From: DATHTC01 sp035456465
GTDB taxonomy: Bacteria; Actinomycetota; Thermoleophilia; Gaiellales; Gaiellaceae
Assembly: GCA_035456465.1 (NCBI GenBank)
Contig: DATIDD010000053.1
Location: forward strand, 6,280 to 70,279
Direction: 5' to 3'
DNA length: 64,000 nucleotides
Below are positions 7,980 to 15,347 of this stretch, piece after piece (position 1 is the first letter of the stretch; every line of letters starts with the position of its first letter). The notes under the pieces were generated by a model. The model ran no database searches. It was not told the origin of the DNA and was given only the letters and a program-made list of their open reading frames with translations. The position numbers were made by a program, and so were the translations under genes.

Positions 7980-8537
7980 ATGAGCAAGGTCATCGAGCAA
8001 CTCGAGCGGCGGCAGCTGCGCTCCGTCCCCCAGTTCAAGGCGGGCGACACGGTGCGTGTCCACTTCCAGGTGATCGAGGGCCAGCGCCGGCGCGTGCAGG
8101 TGTTCGAAGGGATCGTGATCAAGCGGCAGGGCGCCGGCGTCCGCGAGACGTTCACGGTGCGCAAGCAGTCGTTCGGCGTCGGCGTGGAGCGGACGTTCCC
8201 GCTGCACTCGCCCAAGATCGAGCGCATCGACGTCGCGGCGATCGGGGACGTCAACCGCGCGAAGCTCTACTACCTGCGCGAGAAGGTCGGCAAGAAGGCG
8301 CGCGTCCGCGAGAAGCAGATGACGCCGGCCGAGCGCGTGCGCCTCGCCGAGAACAACGCGACGGCGACCGGCCGGCTCGCCCACGCGGAGCCCGAGGTCA
8401 CGGACGAGGCGCCGGTCGAGGAGGCCGTGCCGGAAGCGGCTCCCGCCGACGAGCCGGCGGCCGAGGCCGAGGAGGCCGAGCCGGTCGCGGAGGCCGAGCC
8501 GGAGCCCGAGCCGGTCGCGGCCGAGAAGGCCGACTAG
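7980..8537 (+). CDS. rplS: 50S ribosomal protein L19 (bL19) with long acidic tail
   Basis: 185 residues against a usual ~115. Residues 1-115 are canonical bL19: FKAGDTVRVHFQVIEG, RRRVQVFEGIVIKRQGAGVRETFTVRK, then the ERTFPLHSPKIERIDV and RAKLYYLRE segments. Residues from about 120 on form an Ala/Glu/Pro-rich acidic extension made of repeated EAEP/EPVAE units, expected to be disordered. L19 lies at the 30S-50S interface. The gene is separated from lepB by 111 bp, so it may have its own promoter. Extensions of this kind occur in some actinobacterial ribosomal proteins; the function is unknown. Confidence 0.95.
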   Translation: MSKVIEQLERRQLRSVPQFKAGDTVRVHFQVIEGQRRRVQVFEGIVIKRQGAGVRETFTVRKQSFGVGVERTFPLHSPKIERIDVAAIGDVNRAKLYYLREKVGKKARVREKQMTPAERVRLAENNATATGRLAHAEPEVTDEAPVEEAVPEAAPADEPAAEAEEAEPVAEAEPEPEPVAAEKAD

Positions 8538-8554
8538 CGCCGCCGCGGCGGCGC

Positions 8555-8573
8555 GGCCGACCTCAGGTCGGCC
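8555..8573. terminator. Bidirectional terminator-like hairpin between rplS and the AAA gene
   Basis: GGCCGACC and GGTCGGCC form an 8-bp stem with a 3-base loop; a second GC palindrome (CGCCGCCG/CGGCGGCG) sits just before it. It lies in the 46-bp gap between two convergent genes. No T-tract is present, as is common in very GC-rich genomes. Confidence 0.5.
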
Positions 8574-8583
8574 GGTCGCCGGC

Positions 8584-11304
8584 TCACTGCTCCGCCGCCG
8601 CGAGCACGTCGCGGGAGACCCGCACCCGCTCCAGGAACGACCGGCGCCGGGCCTCGTCGGGCAACGAGTCGGCCTTCGCCCGGACGATCGCCGCCGCGTC
8701 CGCCGCGTAGCGGGACGCGTCGTCCGACCTCGCCGCCTCGAGGATTCGCGCGTGCGTGAGGAGGATCTCCTCGCTCCGAACCGCCGGGACCGCGCCCTCG
8801 TGCTCCGTCAGCAGGTCGACGGCGTGCGTGCTGAGCGTGACGGCCTCGTCGACGTTGCCCTGCGCGAGGGCGACGCGGGCGCGCAGGGAGGACGTCGCGA
8901 TCTCGCCTCGCGCCCAACCGTGTGTCGCGGTGGCGGACAGCACCTCGTCGGCCTCGCGCACCGCGTCCGGCGTCCCCTCGGCGAGGAGGAGCTCCGCCCA
9001 GTACGAGTCCACCAGGGCCCGGATCGAGTGGCTGCCCGACGCGAGCGCCTCCTCGCGGCCCCGCGTCAGCTCCTCGCGCGCCTGCTCGAGCCGCGGCGGC
9101 TCCCACTGGACGAAGAGGCGCCCGACCAGCGAGCGGAGGTATCCGCGAACGGCGGGCGCCTTCGGCTCGTCCCCGAAGAGCGCGATCGCCTCCCGCAGCG
9201 TCTGCTCGGCCTCCTCGTAGAGCCCGATCGCGGTGTACTGCTGGCCGAGGAAGCACAGAGCCCACGCGGCCTCCTCGCGCCGACGGGTCGCCTTCAGCGC
9301 CTCCGAGGCGCGGACGAGGTACTCGATCGCCTCGCCGTAGCGGCCGAGGTCGAAGTCGGCGACGCCGAGCCGGCTCTCGAGCCTCCCGGTCTCGTAGGCG
9401 AGCGTGGTCGGCGCGAGCCCCTGACCGAACGGCCCGCTGAGGAGCGCGTGCGCCTGCTCGAGCACCGCCCGCCCCTGCTCGAGGCTCACGCTGTCGAGGT
9501 GGTGGCCGAGGTTGAGGAGGATCGCGAACTCGGCCGTCTCGTCCTTCGCGGCGCGCGCGAGCTCGAGCGCGGAGCGGTAGACCGCGATCGCCTCCGGCAG
9601 CTCCCCGTACGCGGTCAGCACGCGCGCCTTCGCGAAGCACGCGTTCGCCCGCAGCCCGACGTCGGCGGCGAGCCGCTCTGCCTCGTCTGCCAGCGGGAGG
9701 AGCTTGGTGCCGCCGTACCTCTCCGGCTCGGCTTGCCAGCCCGGCTCGCCGCCGAGGAGGAACAGGATCAGCGCCCGGGCGAGCGACGCCTGCGCTGCCG
9801 TGCGCTTCTCGTCGTCGAGCCGCTCGTCGAGCGAGTCGCGGAGCAGCGCGATCGCCCGCTCGGCAGTCGCCGCAGCCTCCTTGTCGGCTCCCTCGTCGAG
9901 CAGCGAGGCCGCGATGTCGGCGAGCCGCCGCCCTGCCTCGGCCTTGTCGCCGGCTTCCTCGTAGTGCCGCGCGATCTCCAGCAGCACGAGGCGCGGCGGC
10001 TGCTGCCCGTCGTCGAGTAGGGCTTCGAGTGCGCCGGCGACCTCGCGATGGCGCTTCCGTCGCTCGAACCCCTTCCCGGCGTAGCGATCGTCGTACAGCA
10101 GCTCCTGCAGGACGCTCGGGTCGAAGGCGTAGACCGTGGAGTGATCGCTGAACCAGTCGTCCGTCTCCTCGGCCGTGATCATGCGTCGGGTCTGCTCGAG
10201 CTCGGCCAGGCGGTCCTCCACGTCGCTCTCGTCGGCCTTCGCCAGGGCGACGACGACCATCGAGAGGAAGCGCAGCCCCTGGACCGACCCGTACTGGAGC
10301 AGCTTCTTGTCGTCCTGCTCGAGCAGCGCGACGCGGGGGCGGAGGAGCTCCACGAGCGTCCCCGGCATCTGCGCCCGCGCCAGCTCACCCCCGAGACGCC
10401 AGGCGCCGGGCTCCCCGTCGATCGTCCCGGCGAGCGTCCAGCCGGAGCCGTCGCGCCGCAGCACGCCCTGCTCTTCGAGGGTCGCGAGGTGCTGCTCGAG
10501 GAAGCGCGGGTTCCCGTCGCTGCGGTCGAGCAGCCAGGCCGCGAGGCTTGCTTCGCGGACGGTCCCGTAGCGGTGCTCGAGGATCGACTCCACCTCCGTC
10601 AGGGTCAGGTCGTCGAGCGTCATCCGTCGCCCCTGGCCGCTTCCGAGGATGGTCGCGCGAACGCGTGCGAACATCCCGCCGCCGTCGACGGCCTCCGGGT
10701 CGTAGGCGACGAGCAGGAGCAGGCGGCGGCCGTCGATCCCGTCGGCGAGTCGTTCCACGACGCCGATCGAGCCCTCGTCGATCCACTGGGCATTGTCGAG
10801 GACGACGGCGAGCGGCGAGTCCGCTGCGATGCCCACGAACGCTCGGGTCACGTCGTCTGCGCGCTCCAGCTTCTGGCTCTCGTGGTCACCGCCCATCGCT
10901 TCGACGCCGAGCCCGGTCGCGGTCTTCACGGCCACGCCCACCACCTTGCCGCCGGGGACGAGCAGCTCGAGGAGATCGGGCGCGTAGTCGCCGATCACCT
11001 TGAGCCAGCGCTTCGCACGGTCGCCGCGCCGGTCCTCGTCCGTCAACGCGGCGAGCATCTCGACGAACGGGCCGTGGCGGTCCTCGCCGCCTGCCTGGCG
11101 ACAGGTGTACGACACGACCTCGACGGGCGCGACCTCGCCCTCGGGTGCCAGGGACTGGGCGAAGGCCGCGAGGAGGAAGGACTTGCCGCTGCCGGTCGGC
11201 CCCTCGAGGAAGACGACCGACCCGCGCCCCTCGGCCGCGGCGCGGGCGACGCCGAGCAGCTCGTCGAGCTGGAGCTGGCGTCCGATCGCAGTCGATCCGA
11301 GCAT
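8584..11304 (-). CDS. Large AAA ATPase with TPR-like repeats, no visible HTH domain
   Basis: 906 residues from the ATG at 11304 (MLGSTAIGR). Residues 1-~300 are an AAA-16/orc1-like ATPase: IGRQLQLDELL, Walker A GPTGSGKS at 35-42 and LAVVLDNAQWIDEGS as Walker B. Residues ~400-900 are helical repeats with many A/L/E-rich helices (LARALILFLLGGEPG, EAEQTLREAIALFGDEP), typical of TPR arrays. The order resembles MalT/LuxR-type giant regulators, but the C-terminus (FLERVRVSRDVLAAAEQ) has no LuxR helix-turn-helix. It may be a STAND signalling ATPase or a guanylate-cyclase-associated type ATPase lacking its effector. It is a single gene, convergent with rplS. Confidence 0.75.
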   Translation of the reverse strand: MLGSTAIGRQLQLDELLGVARAAAEGRGSVVFLEGPTGSGKSFLLAAFAQSLAPEGEVAPVEVVSYTCRQAGGEDRHGPFVEMLAALTDEDRRGDRAKRWLKVIGDYAPDLLELLVPGGKVVGVAVKTATGLGVEAMGGDHESQKLERADDVTRAFVGIAADSPLAVVLDNAQWIDEGSIGVVERLADGIDGRRLLLLVAYDPEAVDGGGMFARVRATILGSGQGRRMTLDDLTLTEVESILEHRYGTVREASLAAWLLDRSDGNPRFLEQHLATLEEQGVLRRDGSGWTLAGTIDGEPGAWRLGGELARAQMPGTLVELLRPRVALLEQDDKKLLQYGSVQGLRFLSMVVVALAKADESDVEDRLAELEQTRRMITAEETDDWFSDHSTVYAFDPSVLQELLYDDRYAGKGFERRKRHREVAGALEALLDDGQQPPRLVLLEIARHYEEAGDKAEAGRRLADIAASLLDEGADKEAAATAERAIALLRDSLDERLDDEKRTAAQASLARALILFLLGGEPGWQAEPERYGGTKLLPLADEAERLAADVGLRANACFAKARVLTAYGELPEAIAVYRSALELARAAKDETAEFAILLNLGHHLDSVSLEQGRAVLEQAHALLSGPFGQGLAPTTLAYETGRLESRLGVADFDLGRYGEAIEYLVRASEALKATRRREEAAWALCFLGQQYTAIGLYEEAEQTLREAIALFGDEPKAPAVRGYLRSLVGRLFVQWEPPRLEQAREELTRGREEALASGSHSIRALVDSYWAELLLAEGTPDAVREADEVLSATATHGWARGEIATSSLRARVALAQGNVDEAVTLSTHAVDLLTEHEGAVPAVRSEEILLTHARILEAARSDDASRYAADAAAIVRAKADSLPDEARRRSFLERVRVSRDVLAAAEQ

Positions 11305-11406
11305 GGCGACGTGCCGCAGCGGTTCGCTCCGAGCATGACACCGGCCTCCCCGGCGGGCAACTGTGCCGAGTCTGTGCCGGGGCCGGGAGCGGGCCGGGGC
11401 GGCGGG

Positions 11407-11412
11407 TATCCT
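11407..11412 (+). promoter_or_regulatory. Putative -10 box of rnhB (leaderless-type)
   Basis: TATCCT ends 6 bases before the GTG start at 11419; no ribosome site intervenes. Confidence 0.45.
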
Positions 11413-11418
11413 CGCCGC

Positions 11419-12063
11419 GTGCCGCCCGCCCGCACCGGCCAGAGGCTCCTCCGCTTCGATCGCAAGCTCGGCGCCCGCTTCGTCGCGGGCGTGGACGAGG
11501 CGGGGCGCGGCCCGCTCGCCGGCCCGCTCGTCGTCGCGGGCGTGCTGCTCGACTACGACACGCTGCGCGACCATCGCGTCCGCCCGCTGGCGTTCCTCAA
11601 CGACTCGAAGCAGTGTCCGCCCGAGCGCCGCCAGGAGCTGTTCCACGCCGTGCTCTCGTGCGCGGAGAAGGTCGTCGTCCGCGTGATCCCCGCGGGCACG
11701 ATCGACCGCAACGGGCTGCACCGGTCGAACCTCGAGGCGATGCGGTCGTGCCTCCGCGAGCTCGCGCCGCCCGCCGAGGTCTGCCTGGTCGACGGCTTCC
11801 GCCTGGGGCCGGCCGCGCCCGAGCACCGCGCCGTCGTCGACGGGGACGAGAAGAGCGCCGCGATCGCGGCCGCCTCGATCGTCGCCAAGGTCACCCGCGA
11901 CCGCTACATGCGCCGTGCCGACGCCCTCTACCCGCACTACGGGTTCTCCTCCCACGTCGGCTACATCACGCCCGCGCACTCCGCCGTCGTCCGGGCGCGC
12001 GGCCCATCGGAGATCCACCGGCGCAGCTTCGAGGCGCGCTGCTATGCCGCGCAGGGGAACTGA
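11419..12063 (+). CDS. rnhB: Ribonuclease HII
   Basis: 214 residues. The RNase HII core is complete: VAGVDEAGRGPLAGP supplies Asp26 and Glu27, VCLVDGF supplies Asp125 and AASIVAKVTRDRYM supplies the fourth acidic residue (about Asp161), followed by YGFSSHVGYITPAH. It cleaves the RNA strand of RNA-DNA hybrids and single ribonucleotides in DNA. GTG at 11419 is chosen because the conserved core begins soon after and a TATCCT box precedes it. The 3' end overlaps yraN by 20 bp. Confidence 0.95.
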   Translation: MPPARTGQRLLRFDRKLGARFVAGVDEAGRGPLAGPLVVAGVLLDYDTLRDHRVRPLAFLNDSKQCPPERRQELFHAVLSCAEKVVVRVIPAGTIDRNGLHRSNLEAMRSCLRELAPPAEVCLVDGFRLGPAAPEHRAVVDGDEKSAAIAAASIVAKVTRDRYMRRADALYPHYGFSSHVGYITPAHSAVVRARGPSEIHRRSFEARCYAAQGN

Positions 12064-12376
12064 GGCCGAGCGCCGCGCGGCCAACCACTATCGCCTCCGC
12101 GGCTACCGCATCCTCGCCCGCAACGCGTGGGCGGGCGGCTACGAGCTCGACCTGGTCGCGCGGCGCGGGAGGCGGGTCGTGTTCGCGGAGGTGAAGGAGA
12201 AGACGGGCGATCGCTTCGGCGACCCGCTGGAGATGGTCGACGCCGAGAAGCGCCGCCGTGTGGCCTCCGCCGCCGAGGCCTGGCTGGCAGGCCGTCCGGG
12301 GCTGGCGGCGCTCGACGTGCGGCTCGAGGCGGTCTCGGTGCGCCCGCAGGGCGTCAGGCGCGTCCCCTTCGACTGA
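12044..12376 (+). CDS. UPF0102 / YraN family endonuclease-like protein
   Basis: 110 residues with the YraN signature: TEAERRAANHYRLRGYRILARNAW, then YELDLVARRGRRVVFAEVKEK, which matches the D-x(n)-ExK core of the restriction-endonuclease-like fold, and DPLEMVDAEKRRRVASAAEAWL. The family is widespread beside rnhB; a nuclease role in DNA processing is presumed but not established. ATG overlaps the end of rnhB, so the pair is translationally coupled. Confidence 0.88.
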   Translation: MPRRGTEAERRAANHYRLRGYRILARNAWAGGYELDLVARRGRRVVFAEVKEKTGDRFGDPLEMVDAEKRRRVASAAEAWLAGRPGLAALDVRLEAVSVRPQGVRRVPFD

Positions 12377-12533
12377 GCGCGCCCTCGGTCGAGCCCGCCG
12401 CGCGCGGCGGTGAGGACGGCTCCGACCGGTACGATTCCGCGTGCCGGAGGGCACTATCCCCCAACGGGCGCGCTCGTCAGAACGGCCTTCGCCGGCCCGG
12501 GCGCGCAGGCCTCCACCGCGGGGCGGGAGAAAC

Positions 12534-12566
12534 TTCCGGCTGAACCCGACAACGCTTCAGCCGGAA
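12534..12566 (+). promoter_or_regulatory. Hairpin overlapping the htpX ribosome-binding region
   Basis: TTCCGGCTGAA and TTCAGCCGGAA form a perfect 11-bp stem with an 11-base loop. The right arm runs into GGAAAGGA (12563-12570), the only purine-rich ribosome-site candidate before the htpX ATG at 12584. It could mask the ribosome site or act as a DNA operator. Confidence 0.6.
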
Positions 12567-12583
12567 AGGAACACGTACTCCAC

Positions 12584-13477
12584 ATGTCGATCACGCGTAC
12601 CAGCATCGCGACGCGCACGCGCACCTGGCTGCTCATCGCGGGCCTCTCGGCCCTGCTCGTCGGCTTCGGCGCCCTGATCGGCGGCACCAGCGGGATCGTC
12701 CTGTTCGCCGGGATCGCCGTCGTCTTCAACCTCGTCATGTACTGGTTCTCCGCCAGCCTCGCGCTCAAGTCGAGCCGCGCGAGGCCGCTCGCCGAGGACG
12801 ATGCGCCCCAGCTCCACCAGCTCGTCCGCGAGCTCGCGGGGAAGGCCGGGATCCCGATGCCGAGCCTGCACCTGATTCCCTCCGAGCAGCCGAACGCGTT
12901 CGCGACCGGCCGCAACCCGAAGCACGCCGCCGTCGCGGTGACGGAGGGGCTCCTCCACCACCTCCCGCCCGAGCAGGTTCGCGGCGTGGTGGCGCACGAG
13001 CTGGCGCACATCGCCAACCGCGACGTGCTCGTCCAGACGATCGCCGCGATGATCGGCGCCGCGATCGCCGCGATCGCGAACATCCTGCAGTTCTCCATGC
13101 TGTTCGGCGGCGGAGACGACGACGACAGCCCGCTCGGCTTCATCGGCGTGATCGCGGCGATCATCTTCGCGCCGATGGCCGCGATGATCCTCCAGCTCGC
13201 GGTCTCGCGGCAGCGGGAGTACCTGGCCGACGCCAGCGCCGCCCGCTACATCGGCGAGGGCGAGCCGCTCGCTCGCGCGCTGGAGACGCTCCAGCGCGGG
13301 ACGGAGGCGATCCCGATGCGGGTCAACCCCGCCACGGAGGCGCTGTACATCGCCAACCCGCTGAGCGCGTTCAAGGGCCAGGGGATGTCGGCGCTGTTCT
13401 CCACGCATCCGCCGATGGAGGAGCGGATCCGCCGGCTCCGCGCGCTCGACGCGGCCGCGGGCGTCCACTACGGGTGA
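12584..13477 (+). CDS. htpX: Membrane-bound zinc protease HtpX (M48B)
   Basis: 297 residues. Two N-terminal membrane helices (about 15-58), zinc-binding HELAH motif at 138-142 (VVAHELAHIANRD), two further hydrophobic helices (about 150-210, split by an acidic GGGDDDD loop) and the third-ligand helix QREYLADASAARYIGEGEPLARAL. The C-terminal FSTHPPMEERIRRLRAL is the family's end signature. It degrades misfolded membrane proteins as part of the envelope stress response. ATG at 12584 opens the first membrane helix correctly. Confidence 0.95.
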   Translation: MSITRTSIATRTRTWLLIAGLSALLVGFGALIGGTSGIVLFAGIAVVFNLVMYWFSASLALKSSRARPLAEDDAPQLHQLVRELAGKAGIPMPSLHLIPSEQPNAFATGRNPKHAAVAVTEGLLHHLPPEQVRGVVAHELAHIANRDVLVQTIAAMIGAAIAAIANILQFSMLFGGGDDDDSPLGFIGVIAAIIFAPMAAMILQLAVSRQREYLADASAARYIGEGEPLARALETLQRGTEAIPMRVNPATEALYIANPLSAFKGQGMSALFSTHPPMEERIRRLRALDAAAGVHYG

Positions 13478-14634
13478 GTCCAGGAGTCGCGGCCCCGCCG
13501 TCGAACGACGGTGGGGCCGTGGCACCGACGCAGGACGCCCTCTACGCCGAGCTCGACCTCGCGCTGTCGTGGTCCGAGTCGGCGCTGCCCCAGCGCGAGC
13601 GGACGAAGCACGTCCACGCGCTGCACCCGTACCTCGGCAAGTTCATCCCGCAGCTCGTGGAGGTGCTGCTGGAGCGCTACGTGCGGCCCGGTGGCCACGT
13701 CCTCGACCCGTTCGCCGGCTCGGGGACGACGCTCGCCCAGGCGCTCGAGAGCGGGCGCGACGCGACGGGCGCCGACGTGGCGGCGTTCAACGTCCTCCTC
13801 GGCCGCGTCAAGACGGCCGAGGTCAACCGGTTCACGCTCGAGCGCGACGTCCGCGACGCCCTCCGCCGGCTGGTCGACACGCCCGCGCCCGCGGCCGGCG
13901 GCTACGTCCGTCGCTGGTACGCCCCGCAGGCGGCCCGCGAGCTGCTCGCCTTCCGCTCGCTGGTCGACGGCTACGAGCACGCCGACGTGCTGCGCGTGGT
14001 CCTCGCCCGGGCCGCCCGCTCCGCCCGGCTCACCACCCACTTCGACCTCGACTTCCCCCGCGTGCCGCAGCACGGCCCTTACTGGTGCCACAAGCACAAG
14101 CGGGAGTGCCGCCCGGTCGGGCGCGCGTCGCACTTCCTCGAGCGCTACGGCCTGGACACCGTGGCGAGGATCAAGGCGTTCGCCCGCGTGCGGGCGCGCG
14201 GGCGCGAGGCGACCGTGCTGCACGGCGACGCGCGCGAGCTCTCGTACGGCCGCCGCTTCGACGGCGTCGTCACCTCGCCGCCCTATCCGGGGCTGATCGA
14301 CTACCACGAGCAGCACCGCTACGCGTACGAGCTGCTCGGGCTGCCGGACCTCGGCCCGCTCGAGCTCGGGCGGGGCACGTCGAAGGCCGCCCTCGCGGCG
14401 TACGTCGACGGGGTCGCCGCGGTGCTCGCGAACGCGCGCGACCACCTCGAGCCCGGCGCCCGCGTCTGCATCGTCGTCGCCGACCGCCGTGGGCTCTACC
14501 CGGAGATCCTCGACCGGGCGGGGCTCCGCCTCGAGCAGCGGCTGCGGCGGCACGTGAACCGCCGGACCGGCCGCCGCGCCGGCGAGTTCTTCGAGGACGT
14601 CCTCGTCGCCCGGGCTGCGGGCGGCCCAGCCTAG
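13474..14634 (+). CDS. Orphan DNA methyltransferase (N4/N6-type)
   Basis: 386 residues from a GTG that overlaps the htpX stop (GTGA). SAM-binding motif I DPFAGSGTT at 78-86 and catalytic motif IV SPPY at 268-271 are both intact. Motif I precedes motif IV with ~180 residues between, containing YWCHKHKRECRP, a Cys/His-rich patch possibly binding zinc. The N-terminal HALHPYLGKFIPQLVE segment is typical of a bacterial family of stand-alone DNA methylases. No restriction endonuclease or specificity subunit is adjacent, so it is an orphan methyltransferase; target sequence and base are unknown. Confidence 0.82.
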   Translation: MSPGVAAPPSNDGGAVAPTQDALYAELDLALSWSESALPQRERTKHVHALHPYLGKFIPQLVEVLLERYVRPGGHVLDPFAGSGTTLAQALESGRDATGADVAAFNVLLGRVKTAEVNRFTLERDVRDALRRLVDTPAPAAGGYVRRWYAPQAARELLAFRSLVDGYEHADVLRVVLARAARSARLTTHFDLDFPRVPQHGPYWCHKHKRECRPVGRASHFLERYGLDTVARIKAFARVRARGREATVLHGDARELSYGRRFDGVVTSPPYPGLIDYHEQHRYAYELLGLPDLGPLELGRGTSKAALAAYVDGVAAVLANARDHLEPGARVCIVVADRRGLYPEILDRAGLRLEQRLRRHVNRRTGRRAGEFFEDVLVARAAGGPA

Positions 14635-15146
14635 AGCAGCCCGAGCCGGTCCAGCGCGAGGTAGCCGGGGCCGACGTCGGTGCAGCGGCCGCTGCGCAGG
14701 TGCTCGCGGAAGGCCGCCACGGTCAGCAGCTCCACGCCGAGCTGCGCGTCCTCGGCGCTCGGCGTCGCGACGCGGCGGCATCCCGTCGCCGCGAACACGT
14801 GGCGGATCCGCGTCGAGTAGGCGCAGTCGACCGTCGATCCGAGCGGGACGAGCTCGCCGGCGTAGCCCGTCTCCTCGAGCAGCTCGCGCTCGGCCGCCGC
14901 CGACGGCTCCTCGCCCGCGTCGATCTCGCCGCCGGGGAGCTCGAGCAGCACCTCCTCGATGCCGGGCCGGAACTCGCGGACGAGCACGACCTCGTCGTCC
15001 CGCGTCAGGGCGAGGACGACGGCGGTCGGCCCCTCGGCCTTCACCTCGAGCTCGCGCTGGCTGCCGTCGGGCAGGCGGTAGCGGCGGGCGACGATGCGCC
15101 GGTAGCCGTCGTACGCCGTCCGCTCGCCGAGTCGCTCCCACGCCAC
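14631..15146 (-). CDS. NUDIX hydrolase
   Basis: 171 residues with a perfect Nudix box: G-x5-E-x7-REUxEExGU in GEIDAGEEPSAAAERELLEETGY. The preceding VVLVREFRPGIEEVLLELPGG and the following ELVPLGSTVDCAYSTRIRHVFAATG match ADP-ribose pyrophosphatase (NudF)-like members, so ADP-ribose or a related nucleoside diphosphate sugar is the likely substrate. It converges on the methyltransferase with a 4-bp 3' overlap. Confidence 0.9.
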   Translation of the reverse strand: MAWERLGERTAYDGYRRIVARRYRLPDGSQRELEVKAEGPTAVVLALTRDDEVVLVREFRPGIEEVLLELPGGEIDAGEEPSAAAERELLEETGYAGELVPLGSTVDCAYSTRIRHVFAATGCRRVATPSAEDAQLGVELLTVAAFREHLRSGRCTDVGPGYLALDRLGLL

Positions 15147-15334
15147 GCGGCCAGGCTATGCGAATCCCGCGGTCGAGCTGCTCGTTCCGGCGCCGGGCGC
15201 GCCGGGCGCGAGATCCCGAGTCGCGAGGTCAATCGGCCTCGGCCGGCGCGGCCTCCGGTTCTGCCCTCCACTGGCCCGAAGCTCGTTCACAGTTCCGACA
15301 CGACATCGGAACGGTCGCGCGCGGGGTTGCGCCG

Positions 15335-15340
15335 TACCGT
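15335..15340 (+). promoter_or_regulatory. Putative -10 box of comM (leaderless-type)
   Basis: TACCGT ends 7 bases before the GTG start at 15348 with no ribosome site between. Confidence 0.4.
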
Positions 15341-15347
15341 CGAGGGC

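Noticed and set aside
10048..11418. Long plus-strand open frame antisense to the AAA gene
   Set aside because: It only reads into rnhB in frame; no domain or start signal, and the minus strand encodes the ATPase.
15158..15347. An N-terminal extension of comM up to the open frame start
   Set aside because: The upstream residues have no similarity to the Lon-like start of ComM, and the GTG at 15348 gives the normal length.
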